Source: an uncultured Rhodospirillales bacterium (GTDB lineage Bacteria; Pseudomonadota; Alphaproteobacteria; CACIAM-22H2). From it: a stretch of DNA of 64,000 bases. The stretch is from positions 248,001 through 312,000 of the forward strand of contig CALANV010000037.1 of assembly GCA_937926175.1 (NCBI GenBank), given 5' to 3'. The stretch's first letter is position 1. Each line of letters starts with the position of its first letter. Made by a program: the position numbers and the translations under genes. This document shows positions 43,079 to 51,903 of the stretch, piece after piece. The notes under the pieces were generated by a model. That model searched no databases, was not told where the DNA came from, and was given only the letters and a program-made list of their open reading frames with translations.

Positions 43079-43231
43079 ATGTTGAGTATTCTTGGCGAGC
43101 TCTGGACATTCATGCGCGCCCGGAAGAAATACTGGCTGTTACCGATCGTCGTGATGATGGCCATCTTTGGTGGGCTCATTGTGCTGACCAAGGGCTCGGC
43201 GATTGCGCCTTTCATCTACACCATCTTCTGA
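43079..43231 (+). CDS. DUF5989-like single-pass membrane peptide (SxtK-like)
   Basis: 50 aa, starting at ATG 43079 eight bases after the sxtJ-like stop, with GAGGA ahead. The sequence is LGELWTFMRARKKYWLLPIV followed by a hydrophobic segment and a GSAIAPFIYTIF end, typical of DUF5989 peptides. It has one membrane helix and a basic cytoplasmic start. Such peptides commonly sit beside NodU-type carbamoyltransferases; their function is unknown. Short enough to be missed by gene callers. Confidence 0.8.
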   Translation: MLSILGELWTFMRARKKYWLLPIVVMMAIFGGLIVLTKGSAIAPFIYTIF

Positions 43232-43261
43232 TCAAGCGAAGCGGGATCCTCCGGGGGTGAT

Positions 43262-45091
43262 ATGCGTATCCTCGGCATCTCAGCCTTTTATCATGACAGT
43301 GCAGCCTGTCTGGTCGTAGATGGCCGGATTGTTGCCGCAGCCCAGGAGGAACGCTTCACACGGCGCAAGCACGATTCAGGCTTTCCCCACAATGCGATTG
43401 CCTATTGCCTCCGGGAAGGGCGGACGAGTCTCGATGCGATCGATCATGTCGTTTTCTATGACAAGCCGTTTCTGAAGTTCGAGCGACTGCTGGAAACGTA
43501 CCTCGCGTTCGCGCCCCGCGGATTTCGATCCTTTCGCATGGCCATTCCGCTGTGGCTCAAGGAAAAGCTCTTCCAGAAGCGGTTGCTGCGGGAGGAACTT
43601 GAAAAGTTTTCAGGTGATTTTGACGAGTCCAAGCTTCTATTTGCTGAACACCACCTGAGCCACGCTGCATCCGCCTTCTTTCCTTCGCCGTTCGAGCAGG
43701 CAGTCATTCTGACCATGGACGGTGTCGGCGAATGGGCAACGACGTCCGTCGGAATTGGGAACGGCCGTGAAATCGCGATCACGAAAGAGCTTCATTTCCC
43801 GCATTCGCTGGGTCTTCTCTATTCCGCCTTTACGTACTACACGGGCTTCAAGGTCAATTCCGGCGAGTACAAGGTCATGGGGCTTGCGCCCTATGGCGAA
43901 CCGAAATACGCCAGGCTCATTCTCGAGAATCTGATCGACGTAAAACCGGACGGCAGCTATCGGCTGAATCTGGCGTACTTCGATTACTGCACCGGCCTTA
44001 CCATGACGAACGAACGCTTCCATGCGCTGTTCGGCGGACCACCCCGAAAACCCGACGAACCGCTGACCCAGCGGCACATGGATCTCGCTGCCTCGATTCA
44101 GGCGGTCACGGAAGGGGTCGTCTTGAAACTTACGCGCGCGCTCGCGCGGGAAACCGGTGCAAAGAACCTCTGTTTGGCGGGCGGCGTGGCGCTCAACTGT
44201 GTCGCAAACGGAAAGGTGCTTCGCGACGGCAAGTTCGGGCGGCTTTGGATTCAGCCTGCGGCAGGGGATGCAGGAGGCGCGTTGGGTGCTGCACTGGCGG
44301 CCTATTACGGCTATGCGCAACAGCCACGTCGGGTCAATGGCAGCGACGCAATGGCCGGCTCTTATCTCGGGCCGGCTTTCTCTCAGGACGAGATCGAGCA
44401 GCGGCTCGCTGCGGCCGGGGCTCGCTTCGAGCGGCTGCCCGATGCCGACCTGCTGGAACGGACCGTGGACGCCCTTGTTGCCGAGAAAGCGGTCGGCTGG
44501 TTCCAGGGGCGCATGGAGTTCGGGCCACGCGCGCTCGGCGGGCGTTCGATCCTTGCCGATCCGCGCAGCCCGACCATGCAGAAAACGTTGAACCTCCGCA
44601 TCAAGTACCGCGAGAGCTTCCGGCCTTTTGCGCCGGCCGTGCTGCGCGAGGACGTGTCGGAATGGTTCGAGTTGGATGCGGACAGCCCGTACATGCTGCT
44701 CGTCGCCGATGTCGCTAGATCTCACCGGCGGCCGATGACCGAGGCCGAACAGGCTCTCTTTGGTATCGAGAAGCTGAACGTGCCGCGATCCGACATTCCC
44801 GCGGTGACGCACGTCGATTATTCGGCCCGCATTCAAACCGTTCATGCTGAGACCAATCCGCGCTTTCACGCACTTCTCACGCGCTTCAAGGCGCGAACCG
44901 GTTGTCCTGTCCTCGTGAACACGAGTTTCAACGTTCGCGGCGAACCGATCGTCTGCACGCCCGAAGACGCATTCCGCTGCTTCATGGGCAGTGACATCGA
45001 AGCACTCGTCGTCGGAAACTGTTTCCTGCGCAAGGAAGACCAGGATCCGGCCCTGAAACTCGACTACAAGAACCGTTTCGACCCCGATTAG
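43262..45091 (+). CDS. O-carbamoyltransferase (NodU/CmcH/SxtI family)
   Basis: 609 aa. The N-terminal Kae1-like domain begins MRILGISAFYHDSAACLV and has EERFTRRKHDSGFP and AEHHLSHAASAFFPSPF. The C-terminal domain has GWFQGRMEFGPRALGGRSIL and YRESFRPFAPAVL. The enzyme makes carbamoyl-adenylate from carbamoyl phosphate and ATP and moves the carbamoyl group to a hydroxyl. In this setting the acceptor is probably a sugar of the exported glycan. It starts at ATG 43262, about 30 bases after the DUF5989-like gene. Confidence 0.93.
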   Translation: MRILGISAFYHDSAACLVVDGRIVAAAQEERFTRRKHDSGFPHNAIAYCLREGRTSLDAIDHVVFYDKPFLKFERLLETYLAFAPRGFRSFRMAIPLWLKEKLFQKRLLREELEKFSGDFDESKLLFAEHHLSHAASAFFPSPFEQAVILTMDGVGEWATTSVGIGNGREIAITKELHFPHSLGLLYSAFTYYTGFKVNSGEYKVMGLAPYGEPKYARLILENLIDVKPDGSYRLNLAYFDYCTGLTMTNERFHALFGGPPRKPDEPLTQRHMDLAASIQAVTEGVVLKLTRALARETGAKNLCLAGGVALNCVANGKVLRDGKFGRLWIQPAAGDAGGALGAALAAYYGYAQQPRRVNGSDAMAGSYLGPAFSQDEIEQRLAAAGARFERLPDADLLERTVDALVAEKAVGWFQGRMEFGPRALGGRSILADPRSPTMQKTLNLRIKYRESFRPFAPAVLREDVSEWFELDADSPYMLLVADVARSHRRPMTEAEQALFGIEKLNVPRSDIPAVTHVDYSARIQTVHAETNPRFHALLTRFKARTGCPVLVNTSFNVRGEPIVCTPEDAFRCFMGSDIEALVVGNCFLRKEDQDPALKLDYKNRFDPD

Positions 45092-45223
45092 TCACGTCAG
45101 CTTGGCCGAACGCCGGCAAGGCGTGTCGCTCTACCCACGACCTTCCCGATAGTTGCGTCTTCCAATTAAGCAATTAAAATATAAGTGGAATCGCGGCTGG
45201 CCGCTCTCTTACGGAGGACCGAC

Positions 45224-46603
45224 GTGACTAAACACGGACAACCTCGGGTAAAGAAGATCATCCGCCAAACCTGTTTGGCTGTCCCGTGTCGCGAGGGGGG
45301 GATATTTGCGGGTCTCGCTGCCCTTGTTGTTTTTTTTGCGGCTGCAACGGCGCTGGCTTGGGGAAGTCTCTTATGGCTCGCGGTGGCCGGAACGGTAGCG
45401 TCCGCCGTCGCCGTGACCTGGAGCGCGATCCGGATAGCCGTCTATTTGGTTGGCGGTAAGATCATCGGCGGCGCCACGGTCGTTACGAATATCGCTCTAG
45501 TACTTGCATCGCTCGGGATCGGATTGGCGGCGTTCGAAGGATTTCTCTGGGCTTCGGAGCGTCAGGCAAGCCAGCAGACAGCTCATGTCGTCACACCGCC
45601 ATCGTCGCCTCCGCAATCACCGCATCCACCCGCTTCGAAAGCAGAGGATGAGCGCATCGTGCCATTTTTTCCCGAGGCGCAACAGGCGAAACGCAGCCGA
45701 ACCGGCGTGTTGACGATGCCGGAAGAGTGGCAAATGCGGCCGGTTCAGGTGACCGGCGCAGCACGCGCCTATTACTGGCAGGGCGTCCTTCATGTTTATG
45801 ACGAAAACAACTTTCGTCGCACGACGCCGTTTCCGCCGCGACGACCCGACGTCATGCGAGTCATGGTGGTCGGCGATAGCCTGACATACGGCCATGCAAT
45901 TGACGAGAAATGGACTTATACGGCCTTGCTCAATGAGGTTCTCGGTAAGTCGCACGAGATCGAGTTCTTTAATCTTGGCATTCCGGGAGCCCAGTCGGAA
46001 GATGTGCTTGCGGTCGTGCGCCAATTCTTGCCGGTCCTGAAGCCCGATCTGGTACTCTATGGCGTTTGCCTGAATGACTTCATGCCCTCGCAAACCGGTC
46101 AGGATTATTACGAGCGGGTTTATTCCGTACCGCTACCGGAGTGGGTGAGGACATTTTTCGAGTCGCGCACGCGTGTTGCGCGATTCGTGAACGACAGATA
46201 TGACGCCCTTCTGCGCAAGCTTGGATTCCGTGCGGATTTTTATGATGCGATCTTGCACAACTTCGATGACATGCAGGAACGCTTTGGCCGCGATGTACGT
46301 GAAATGAATCGCGAGGTTCAGGCGGCTGGTTTGCCGCCACTCGTCGCGATCGTTTTTGAACAGTTTCCGGCGGTCGGTAGCCGGGGGCATCGCCTTTCGA
46401 CGATCGCTCAGGACCTGCTCCGGGACGCAGGGGTGGAGGTCATCGATGTCGAACCGTACTTTCAACGTTACAGCGGTCAGAGTTTCGGGGCCACCCGGTG
46501 GGATGGCCATCCGGACGAGGAGGCACATGCAATATGGGCGGATATGATAGCCCGGCATCTTCTCGCGCGTTCCGACGTTCAGGCATATCGCCGGGCCCAA
46601 TAA
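45224..46603 (+). CDS. Membrane-anchored SGNH/GDSL hydrolase (SxtL-position)
   Basis: About 459 aa from GTG 45224, chosen because GGAGG lies at 45213-45217; an earlier GTG at 45185 lacks one. Two N-terminal hydrophobic regions (about residues 25-75 and 80-110) are followed by a Pro-rich linker (TPPSSPPQSPHPP). The catalytic domain has block I VVGDSLTYGHAID with the Ser, block II NLGIPGAQSEDVL, block III CLNDFMPS and block V RWDGHPDEEAHAIW with the Asp-His. It likely acts in the periplasm as an esterase or O-acyltransferase-type enzyme on the glycan. Confidence 0.85.
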   Translation: MTKHGQPRVKKIIRQTCLAVPCREGGIFAGLAALVVFFAAATALAWGSLLWLAVAGTVASAVAVTWSAIRIAVYLVGGKIIGGATVVTNIALVLASLGIGLAAFEGFLWASERQASQQTAHVVTPPSSPPQSPHPPASKAEDERIVPFFPEAQQAKRSRTGVLTMPEEWQMRPVQVTGAARAYYWQGVLHVYDENNFRRTTPFPPRRPDVMRVMVVGDSLTYGHAIDEKWTYTALLNEVLGKSHEIEFFNLGIPGAQSEDVLAVVRQFLPVLKPDLVLYGVCLNDFMPSQTGQDYYERVYSVPLPEWVRTFFESRTRVARFVNDRYDALLRKLGFRADFYDAILHNFDDMQERFGRDVREMNREVQAAGLPPLVAIVFEQFPAVGSRGHRLSTIAQDLLRDAGVEVIDVEPYFQRYSGQSFGATRWDGHPDEEAHAIWADMIARHLLARSDVQAYRRAQ

Positions 46604-46861
46604 GTAAGAATGCGTGAAAAGCGGCGATACCGGCAGAGTCAGCATCATCCCTTTAAATGGGCCGCTGTAGCGTGAACGAACTTATCAGCACCGCCAGAGT
46701 TGTATAAAAAGAGCAAACAGAAACGGCCTTAAAGGCGTATGAAACTCCTGCCCGTGTGCCTCTCGCCTCCGTTCCAATATGCGGGTGTCAAAACAAAGTG
46801 GCGTGTATGGGCGAGATATGGGTAGCTTGGAAAGATTCCAAAAGGTTTACGTGTCAAGACA

Positions 46862-47977
46862 ATGCATAATGCTCCGAGTCAGGACGGTGGAGTAGAGTCT
46901 CTTCCTTCGGGGCGACAGCTCCTTGAACGTCCTTTTCACCACAACGGCGGCAATTGTTGGACAGTATCACTCGATTTTTCAGGCGACGATCCATTGGATC
47001 CAGCAAGGTCGCCTCTCGTCCTTTTCGAGGACGGCGTGGAGCTCGGGCCTCCGCATTCCAGCCACGGGGAGATCCGTATGGCTGGAGCCGGGCGTTATTC
47101 GCATTGGGAGAGCACACTTTATTTTTCTGCAAGCGATAACTCGAATCCGAACGAGAATGGCCGCTGCTACGAAATCGAGTACTCGAGAACACGCTATTTT
47201 GATTATCATGCGGATTACGCAGCCGGGATTCTGGGCTTCTATATGTCCCACCTCGGCGCGAACTGGGACGTTCTTCGAGGCGCAGAGGTTCTGGAAATCG
47301 GTCCGGGACGACAGCTTGGGCCGGCGTTGCTCATGGCCGGTCTTGGAGCGCACGTTAGTTGCGTAGAGAAGTATCACCGTGGATGGAATCCGGATTGGCA
47401 CCCGTTTTTGATCGAAGCTTTATTGCGCCTGATACGGCGGCGCGGTTGGGTAATCGACGAGCGGCCGCTCATTCTTTCCCTTGAAACGGCATCATTTGAT
47501 CAGGATGCAATTCAGATTCTGCCGTATTCGATCGAAGATCTTCCCGACAGTTTTCGGGAATGTTGGGATATTTCGCTTTCCCACTCCGCATTGGAGCATG
47601 TGCAGGACGCACGGATTGCGCTGCGAAAGCTGTGCAACGCAATGAAGAAAGGTGCGGTAGGTGTTCATAGAATCGATTTCCGGGACCACCGCGATTTTGC
47701 CGATCCACTCGGCTTCCTGCTTCTTGATGATGCGACTTTCGAAGAGGTGACCGGCTCCTACAAATACACGCATGGAAACAGGTTGCGCCTGCGAGACCAA
47801 ATGATTGCATTGGCCGAAGCAGGATTTACGCGTATCGAATTTCTCACCGAGATGACGGCGGATCCGGACTATTTGGCACGGTTCATTCCTTTGCTCAGAG
47901 CGAGCGGATCGAAGTTTGCTCAGATAAGCGAAGACGACCTACGGCCGCTTTCCGGCGTGTTCTTGCTGCGCAAGTGA
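46862..47977 (+). CDS. Putative SAM methyltransferase with an N-terminal GRYSHW module
   Basis: 371 aa. Residues about 29-109 are module copy B: LFEDGVELG, HGEIRMAGAGRYSHW, LYFSASDNSNPNENGRCY. The remainder resembles a class I methyltransferase: VLEIGPGRQLGPALLMAGLG as motif I, an acidic residue in HVSCVEKYHRG, and DISLSHSALEHVQDARIALR as the post-motif. The catalytic assignment is less sure than for the other methyltransferases, since the SAM loop is GPGRQLG rather than GCGSG. No strong ribosome site is seen at ATG 46862. It converges on the radical SAM gene. Confidence 0.75.
   Translation: MHNAPSQDGGVESLPSGRQLLERPFHHNGGNCWTVSLDFSGDDPLDPARSPLVLFEDGVELGPPHSSHGEIRMAGAGRYSHWESTLYFSASDNSNPNENGRCYEIEYSRTRYFDYHADYAAGILGFYMSHLGANWDVLRGAEVLEIGPGRQLGPALLMAGLGAHVSCVEKYHRGWNPDWHPFLIEALLRLIRRRGWVIDERPLILSLETASFDQDAIQILPYSIEDLPDSFRECWDISLSHSALEHVQDARIALRKLCNAMKKGAVGVHRIDFRDHRDFADPLGFLLLDDATFEEVTGSYKYTHGNRLRLRDQMIALAEAGFTRIEFLTEMTADPDYLARFIPLLRASGSKFAQISEDDLRPLSGVFLLRK
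46946..47188 (+). other. GRYSHW module, copy B (N-terminal, methyltransferase)
   Basis: Residues 29-109 of the host. It is preceded by ERPFHHNGG, which resembles WRPFIHYGG ahead of copy C. Core: L-F-E-D-G-V-E-L-G, E-I-R-M-A-G-A-G-R-Y-S-H-W, L-Y-F-S-A-S-D-N-S-N-P and N-G-R-C-Y. Confidence 0.75.
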
Positions 47978-48078
47978 TGCGCCGCCGCTTCACACTTTGC
48001 CAGCCGCCCCAGGATCCGGAACCGTGATGGACCGGACATGCCGGCGCGTTACATCACCGGCGAGCCATGCACGGATCA

Positions 48079-49884
48079 TCACTCCGCCGCATTGCGGTGG
48101 CGCCGGCGTAGTACGTAGACGCGATCGTTGCGTCGCGCGTCCGTGTTATCGGATGTGGAGAAATACAGCGATCGTCCCCAGATCGAATATCGGCCGCTTC
48201 CTTTGGCGCGGATCTCATCGTGCAGTGACTCCCCTGGGCCGAGACGTCGGTCATCTTCCCACAACTCAAAGGCCATCGGATCGACACCGGGGGGAATCAG
48301 CGCGATGTGGCAATGGCCGCGCTCCTTTTGAATTGCTTCAATCCGGATTTCATCCTCCGCGACAAGATCGAGCGCATCGGGCGCCAAAGGCGCGCCAGGC
48401 TCGTAGCTCACCGCCACGCGATTCCCCGCGGATTTCGGCGCAAAGAACTTGATGCATCCTTCGCAATTGGGGAGCGGATAAGGTCCAGTTGCGTCGCGGC
48501 GAAGTGAACGGCGGATCCGATCGTAATTACGGCCGAACCATGCATCGGCGAATCGCTCGACGGAAGTTGCGTAACCGAGCGGCAGGTCCTGCGCACGGCA
48601 GCAGGCGCAGATCTGACCGTCAAGCCCGATTTCCACGTAGTTGACCGGAGACGTGCAGATGTAAATCGGGTCACCCTGCGTTTCAGCAACATAGTCGATC
48701 GGAAACGACGGGACAGGAAACTCAATAGTATACATCTGCTTCACGACATCCGCATACTCGGTACGCCGCGACGGGGGAGGACTCGAATTCAACAACTGCC
48801 CTTCGAATCTCACTTCAAGCGGATTCCCGTTACGTGCACTCCATTGTGCCAAGGTATCGCGCACGCGTGCGTATTCGTCGTCCGATGGTGCCTCTTCGAA
48901 TGAGTTCTGAATCGGGTTGTATCGGTGAAAGACCACTACATCGACGTCATGGGCTGCCGCCCACTCCACAACATTGATCGCTTCGCTGATGGTCCGCCGC
49001 GTCAGTGTGGGATAAATTCCGGCGGATAGTCGCTTTGGATCGCGCGCCGCAAGAAAGCGCTTCAGGCCGGATTCTGCCTTCGCCCAGATACCGCCCCGAC
49101 GCACTTCATCGAACTTAGGACCAACAGCATCCAACGAAATCATCACCGTCCCGTGCTGTTGGATCAGCAGATCAATCACGCGATCCGTGAACAGGGTTCC
49201 GTTCGTCTGAAGCTTCAGTTCGCATCGATGCTGTGCGATGCGCTGGAGCACGGTCTCGATGTGTGGATACAGAAGCGGGTCGCCCTGACTGTTGAGTTCC
49301 ACCGTCACCAGAAATGGAAAGATCGTCTCGGCGACGGACTCGAACGTTTCGAGCGCCATATGCCGGCGCCGAACCCCGGTCTCGTCAAGGTATTTTTGGC
49401 TGCCGCAGATCTCGCACCGGAGATTGCACTTGTTCGTGAGGCCGATGTTGCAAATCATTGGGGGGGGCACACGATCGCCACCACGCGCCAGGAAAAAATC
49501 GGCTTGAGGATGGAATTTCCATAGGCCGGCGACACGCCGATTCCGTTCCTGCTCCCAGGTTTCAGGATCAAGCGAAAAGTCGTACATATATCGGCGACCG
49601 TTCTTGTTTGGATTGGAATTATCCGTCGTCGAGAATATCAGAAAATACCCCCAATGATTATACCGGCCACCGCCATGGCCCCGGATCGTTACGCGGGCCT
49701 GATGGGCGGCGACGAGGGGTTTCCCGTCCTCATAGAGACAGAGATTCGAGCGATAGGGAGCCCGGCGTGAATTGCCACTGGTGGTTATGACCGTCGCCCA
49801 GGCATGGCCGCCATAATGTATGAACGGTCGCCACAACCTGTACCGTGTCACGAGGTCCAATCCTTCACTGAGGCATTTGCTCAA
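48079..49884 (-). CDS. Radical SAM/SPASM protein flanked by GRYSHW modules at both ends
   Basis: 601 aa if started at TTG 49884; GTG 49851 behind GAAGGA is an alternative that keeps all domains. Residues about 26-103 are module copy C. The radical SAM core has the 4Fe-4S motif NKCNLRCEIC (Cys153, 157, 160), then ELNSQGDPLLYPHIETVL and LKLQTNGTLFTDRV. A SPASM-type cluster region follows (ICACCRAQ and NCEGCIKFF). Residues about 523-594 are module copy D. The reaction is unknown; radical SAM enzymes in glycan clusters include epimerases, deaminases and methylases. It is convergent with the copy-B methyltransferase, 101 bases apart. Confidence 0.85.
   Translation of the reverse strand: MSKCLSEGLDLVTRYRLWRPFIHYGGHAWATVITTSGNSRRAPYRSNLCLYEDGKPLVAAHQARVTIRGHGGGRYNHWGYFLIFSTTDNSNPNKNGRRYMYDFSLDPETWEQERNRRVAGLWKFHPQADFFLARGGDRVPPPMICNIGLTNKCNLRCEICGSQKYLDETGVRRRHMALETFESVAETIFPFLVTVELNSQGDPLLYPHIETVLQRIAQHRCELKLQTNGTLFTDRVIDLLIQQHGTVMISLDAVGPKFDEVRRGGIWAKAESGLKRFLAARDPKRLSAGIYPTLTRRTISEAINVVEWAAAHDVDVVVFHRYNPIQNSFEEAPSDDEYARVRDTLAQWSARNGNPLEVRFEGQLLNSSPPPSRRTEYADVVKQMYTIEFPVPSFPIDYVAETQGDPIYICTSPVNYVEIGLDGQICACCRAQDLPLGYATSVERFADAWFGRNYDRIRRSLRRDATGPYPLPNCEGCIKFFAPKSAGNRVAVSYEPGAPLAPDALDLVAEDEIRIEAIQKERGHCHIALIPPGVDPMAFELWEDDRRLGPGESLHDEIRAKGSGRYSIWGRSLYFSTSDNTDARRNDRVYVLRRRHRNAAE
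48103..48318 (-). other. GRYSHW module, copy D (C-terminal, radical SAM protein)
   Basis: Residues about 523-594, starting GHCHIALIPP. Core: L-W-E-D-D-R-R-L-G, H-D-E-I-R-A-K-G-S-G-R-Y-S-I-W, L-Y-F-S-T-S-D-N-T-D and N-D-R-V-Y. The second His of SHW is Ile here. Confidence 0.72.
49576..49809 (-). other. GRYSHW module, copy C (N-terminal, radical SAM protein)
   Basis: Residues 26-103. It follows WRPFIHYGG and contains L-Y-E-D-G-K-P-L, T-I-R-G-H-G-G-G-R-Y-N-H-W, L-I-F-S-T-T-D-N-S-N-P and N-G-R-R-Y. It differs from the others in lacking the LG after the EDG turn and the H-E-I-R histidine. Confidence 0.75.
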
Positions 49885-50257
49885 GTATTCTATTGATCAG
49901 GCTGGCATAAGTGCCAAGAGGAACATATGGCGGCGGCCGGGTGCAGTACGGGACGGGCAGTATTAGTTGAAGCCCCGAATCCAGAGCCGCGAACCTGTGC
50001 GGAAACGGCCCTTTGAAGGAAGCGACGTGGTTCAGGACGCAATTAACCAATTTAGCATAATGATCACGAACGATAGCTCGTCGTCAACCAGGTCTATGAG
50101 TTCGTCTATACGCTGACGATCAACGCCCGGCGCGCAACGATAACGGGCGCGATTCTCTGCTCCATCGGGTTGCATTGAGCGCGGTCGTCGCATCGTGAAG
50201 CGCTACGACGTTCCCACGATTCGCGTTCGCGACTGCGCCTCCTCGTGCCAGGGGCGT
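49885..50257. other. Intergenic stretch at the right edge of the glycan island
   Basis: 373 bases with no supported gene. Base composition changes here from AT-richer to GC-rich. No repeat matching the tRNA-Lys 3' end was found. Confidence 0.4.
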
Positions 50258-51190
50258 TCAGAATGCCACCTGATCGGCCCCCTTGAGCTGAAGGATCTCG
50301 CGAGCGTCGTCGGGTGTCGCGATCTCGAGGCCGAGGCCCTCGATGATCTGGCGTACCGCGCGGACCTGCTGTGCGTTCGATTCGGCGAGCTTGCCGGGCC
50401 CGATCCACAGCGAGTCCTCGAGGCCGACACGGACGTTGCCCCCCATGGCGACGGCCATTGCCGCGATCGGAAGCTGGTGGCGCCCGGCCCCCAGCACGGA
50501 CCAGTGATAGTCGTTGCCGAACAGACGGTCGGCTGTTCGCTTCATGTGGGCCACGTCGTCCGGATGCGTGCCGATGCCGCCCAGGATACCGAACACGCTC
50601 TGGATGAAGAACGGCGGCTTCACCACGCCACGATCCGCGAAGTGGGCAAGGGTGTAGAGGTGCCCGATGTCGTAGCACTCGATCTCGAAGCGGGTGCCGT
50701 TGCCGGCACAGGTGGTGAGGATGTACTCGATGTCGGCGAAGGTGTTCTTGAAGACCCGGTCGCGCGAACCTTCGAGATACGGCCGTTCCCAGTCGTACTT
50801 GAACTCCTTGTAGCGGGACAGCATCGGGTAGAGGCCGAAATTCATGCTGCCCATGTTGAGCGAGGCGATCTCCGGCTTGAAGGTTGCGGCCGGCCGCAGG
50901 CGTTCCTCGACCGTCATGGTCGGGGCGCCGCCGGTGGTGATGTTCACCACGCAGTTCGTGCGTTGCTTGATCACCTTCAGGAACGGGGCGAAGGCCTCCG
51001 GGCTCTGGTCGGGTTGTCCCGTCATGGGATTGCGGGCGTGAAGGTGCACGATGGCTGCCCCCGCCTCGGCGGCACTGATCGCAGCGTCCGCGATCTCCTG
51101 CGGCGTAATCGGCAGGTAGGGTGACATGGACGGGGTGTGAATCGACCCCGTCACGGCGCAGGTAATGATGACTTTGCGGGACTTTACCAT
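50258..51190 (-). CDS. BKACE family enzyme (3-keto-5-aminohexanoate cleavage-like, DUF849)
   Basis: 310 aa. It begins MVKSRKVIITCAVTGSIHTP. The zinc site HLHAR lies in AAIVHLHARNPMTG, with a second region FEIECYDIGHLYTLAHFAD and the C-terminal GGNVRVGLEDSLWIGPGKLA, all hallmarks of beta-keto acid cleavage enzymes, which condense a beta-keto acid with acetyl-CoA and cleave it. The substrate is not predictable. ATG 51190 is preceded by AAGGAC. There is no co-directional partner nearby. Confidence 0.9.
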   Translation of the reverse strand: MVKSRKVIITCAVTGSIHTPSMSPYLPITPQEIADAAISAAEAGAAIVHLHARNPMTGQPDQSPEAFAPFLKVIKQRTNCVVNITTGGAPTMTVEERLRPAATFKPEIASLNMGSMNFGLYPMLSRYKEFKYDWERPYLEGSRDRVFKNTFADIEYILTTCAGNGTRFEIECYDIGHLYTLAHFADRGVVKPPFFIQSVFGILGGIGTHPDDVAHMKRTADRLFGNDYHWSVLGAGRHQLPIAAMAVAMGGNVRVGLEDSLWIGPGKLAESNAQQVRAVRQIIEGLGLEIATPDDAREILQLKGADQVAF

Positions 51191-51903
51191 GGTCTGTCCT
51201 TTTTTTCAGGCATCAGGTCGCGAACGTTTTGCGCTTTGAGCGTGGGTCAGGCGCCGGGTGCGCTACAGTCGCCGCGCGCCGCAATTTCCACGCGCCTGGA
51301 CGATCGGCTCCATACGGCCGGCACACCGGCATTTGCCCCCGCGAACCGTACTTTCCGCCGGCATGGGCGAGGACGATCGCCGGAAACCGACTGCTCGATT
51401 CCGCCCCCATGATGGCGGTCATGGACATTCACACGTCTCCTGGCTTCTTCAGTGGCGCTTTTGCCGTGACGCGTGGAACAGGGCCGCGCTGACCGGGTCG
51501 TGCCTGCGTCGCGCCGTCATCATTCATAGCCACAGGACTTTCCACCGCAAGGCAAGATCATTGCACAGGTCCTTCAACGGACCGGTGCACCAAGGGAGCC
51601 CATGTTCACGGGTGGCCGCTGTGCCAGCGGGCACACCCACCGACCTACGGCACGTGGCCGATGCCGCGGGATACGCCGGTTCGCCAGCAGGGCGGCCAGC
51701 GGTCTTGGAACGCGGGCGGATGGGTGCGGAGCAGGTGACCGCCGTCGACGGCGATCTTTGAACGTGCGTCCGAGCATTCTGAGCGGAGCAGGTACGCAGA
51801 GACCGAATAGCAAATCCGGACGTTCCGCCTTAGATTCGGAGCGGTTCGTCATCCCGGCAACGTCACGTCATCGTTCCCCGTCAAGAACAGCGCAAGGAAA
51901 TCC
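51191..51903. other. Long gene-poor stretch
   Basis: 713 bases between divergent genes. Several open frames of up to 167 codons exist on either strand, but none has a ribosome site or recognisable protein. They look like chance frames of GC-rich DNA. It should contain the two divergent promoters. Confidence 0.4.

Noticed and set aside
51258..51761. 167-codon frame in the gap before the molybdopterin subunit
   Set aside because: No ribosome site, no recognisable sequence, overlapping frames on both strands of similar length.
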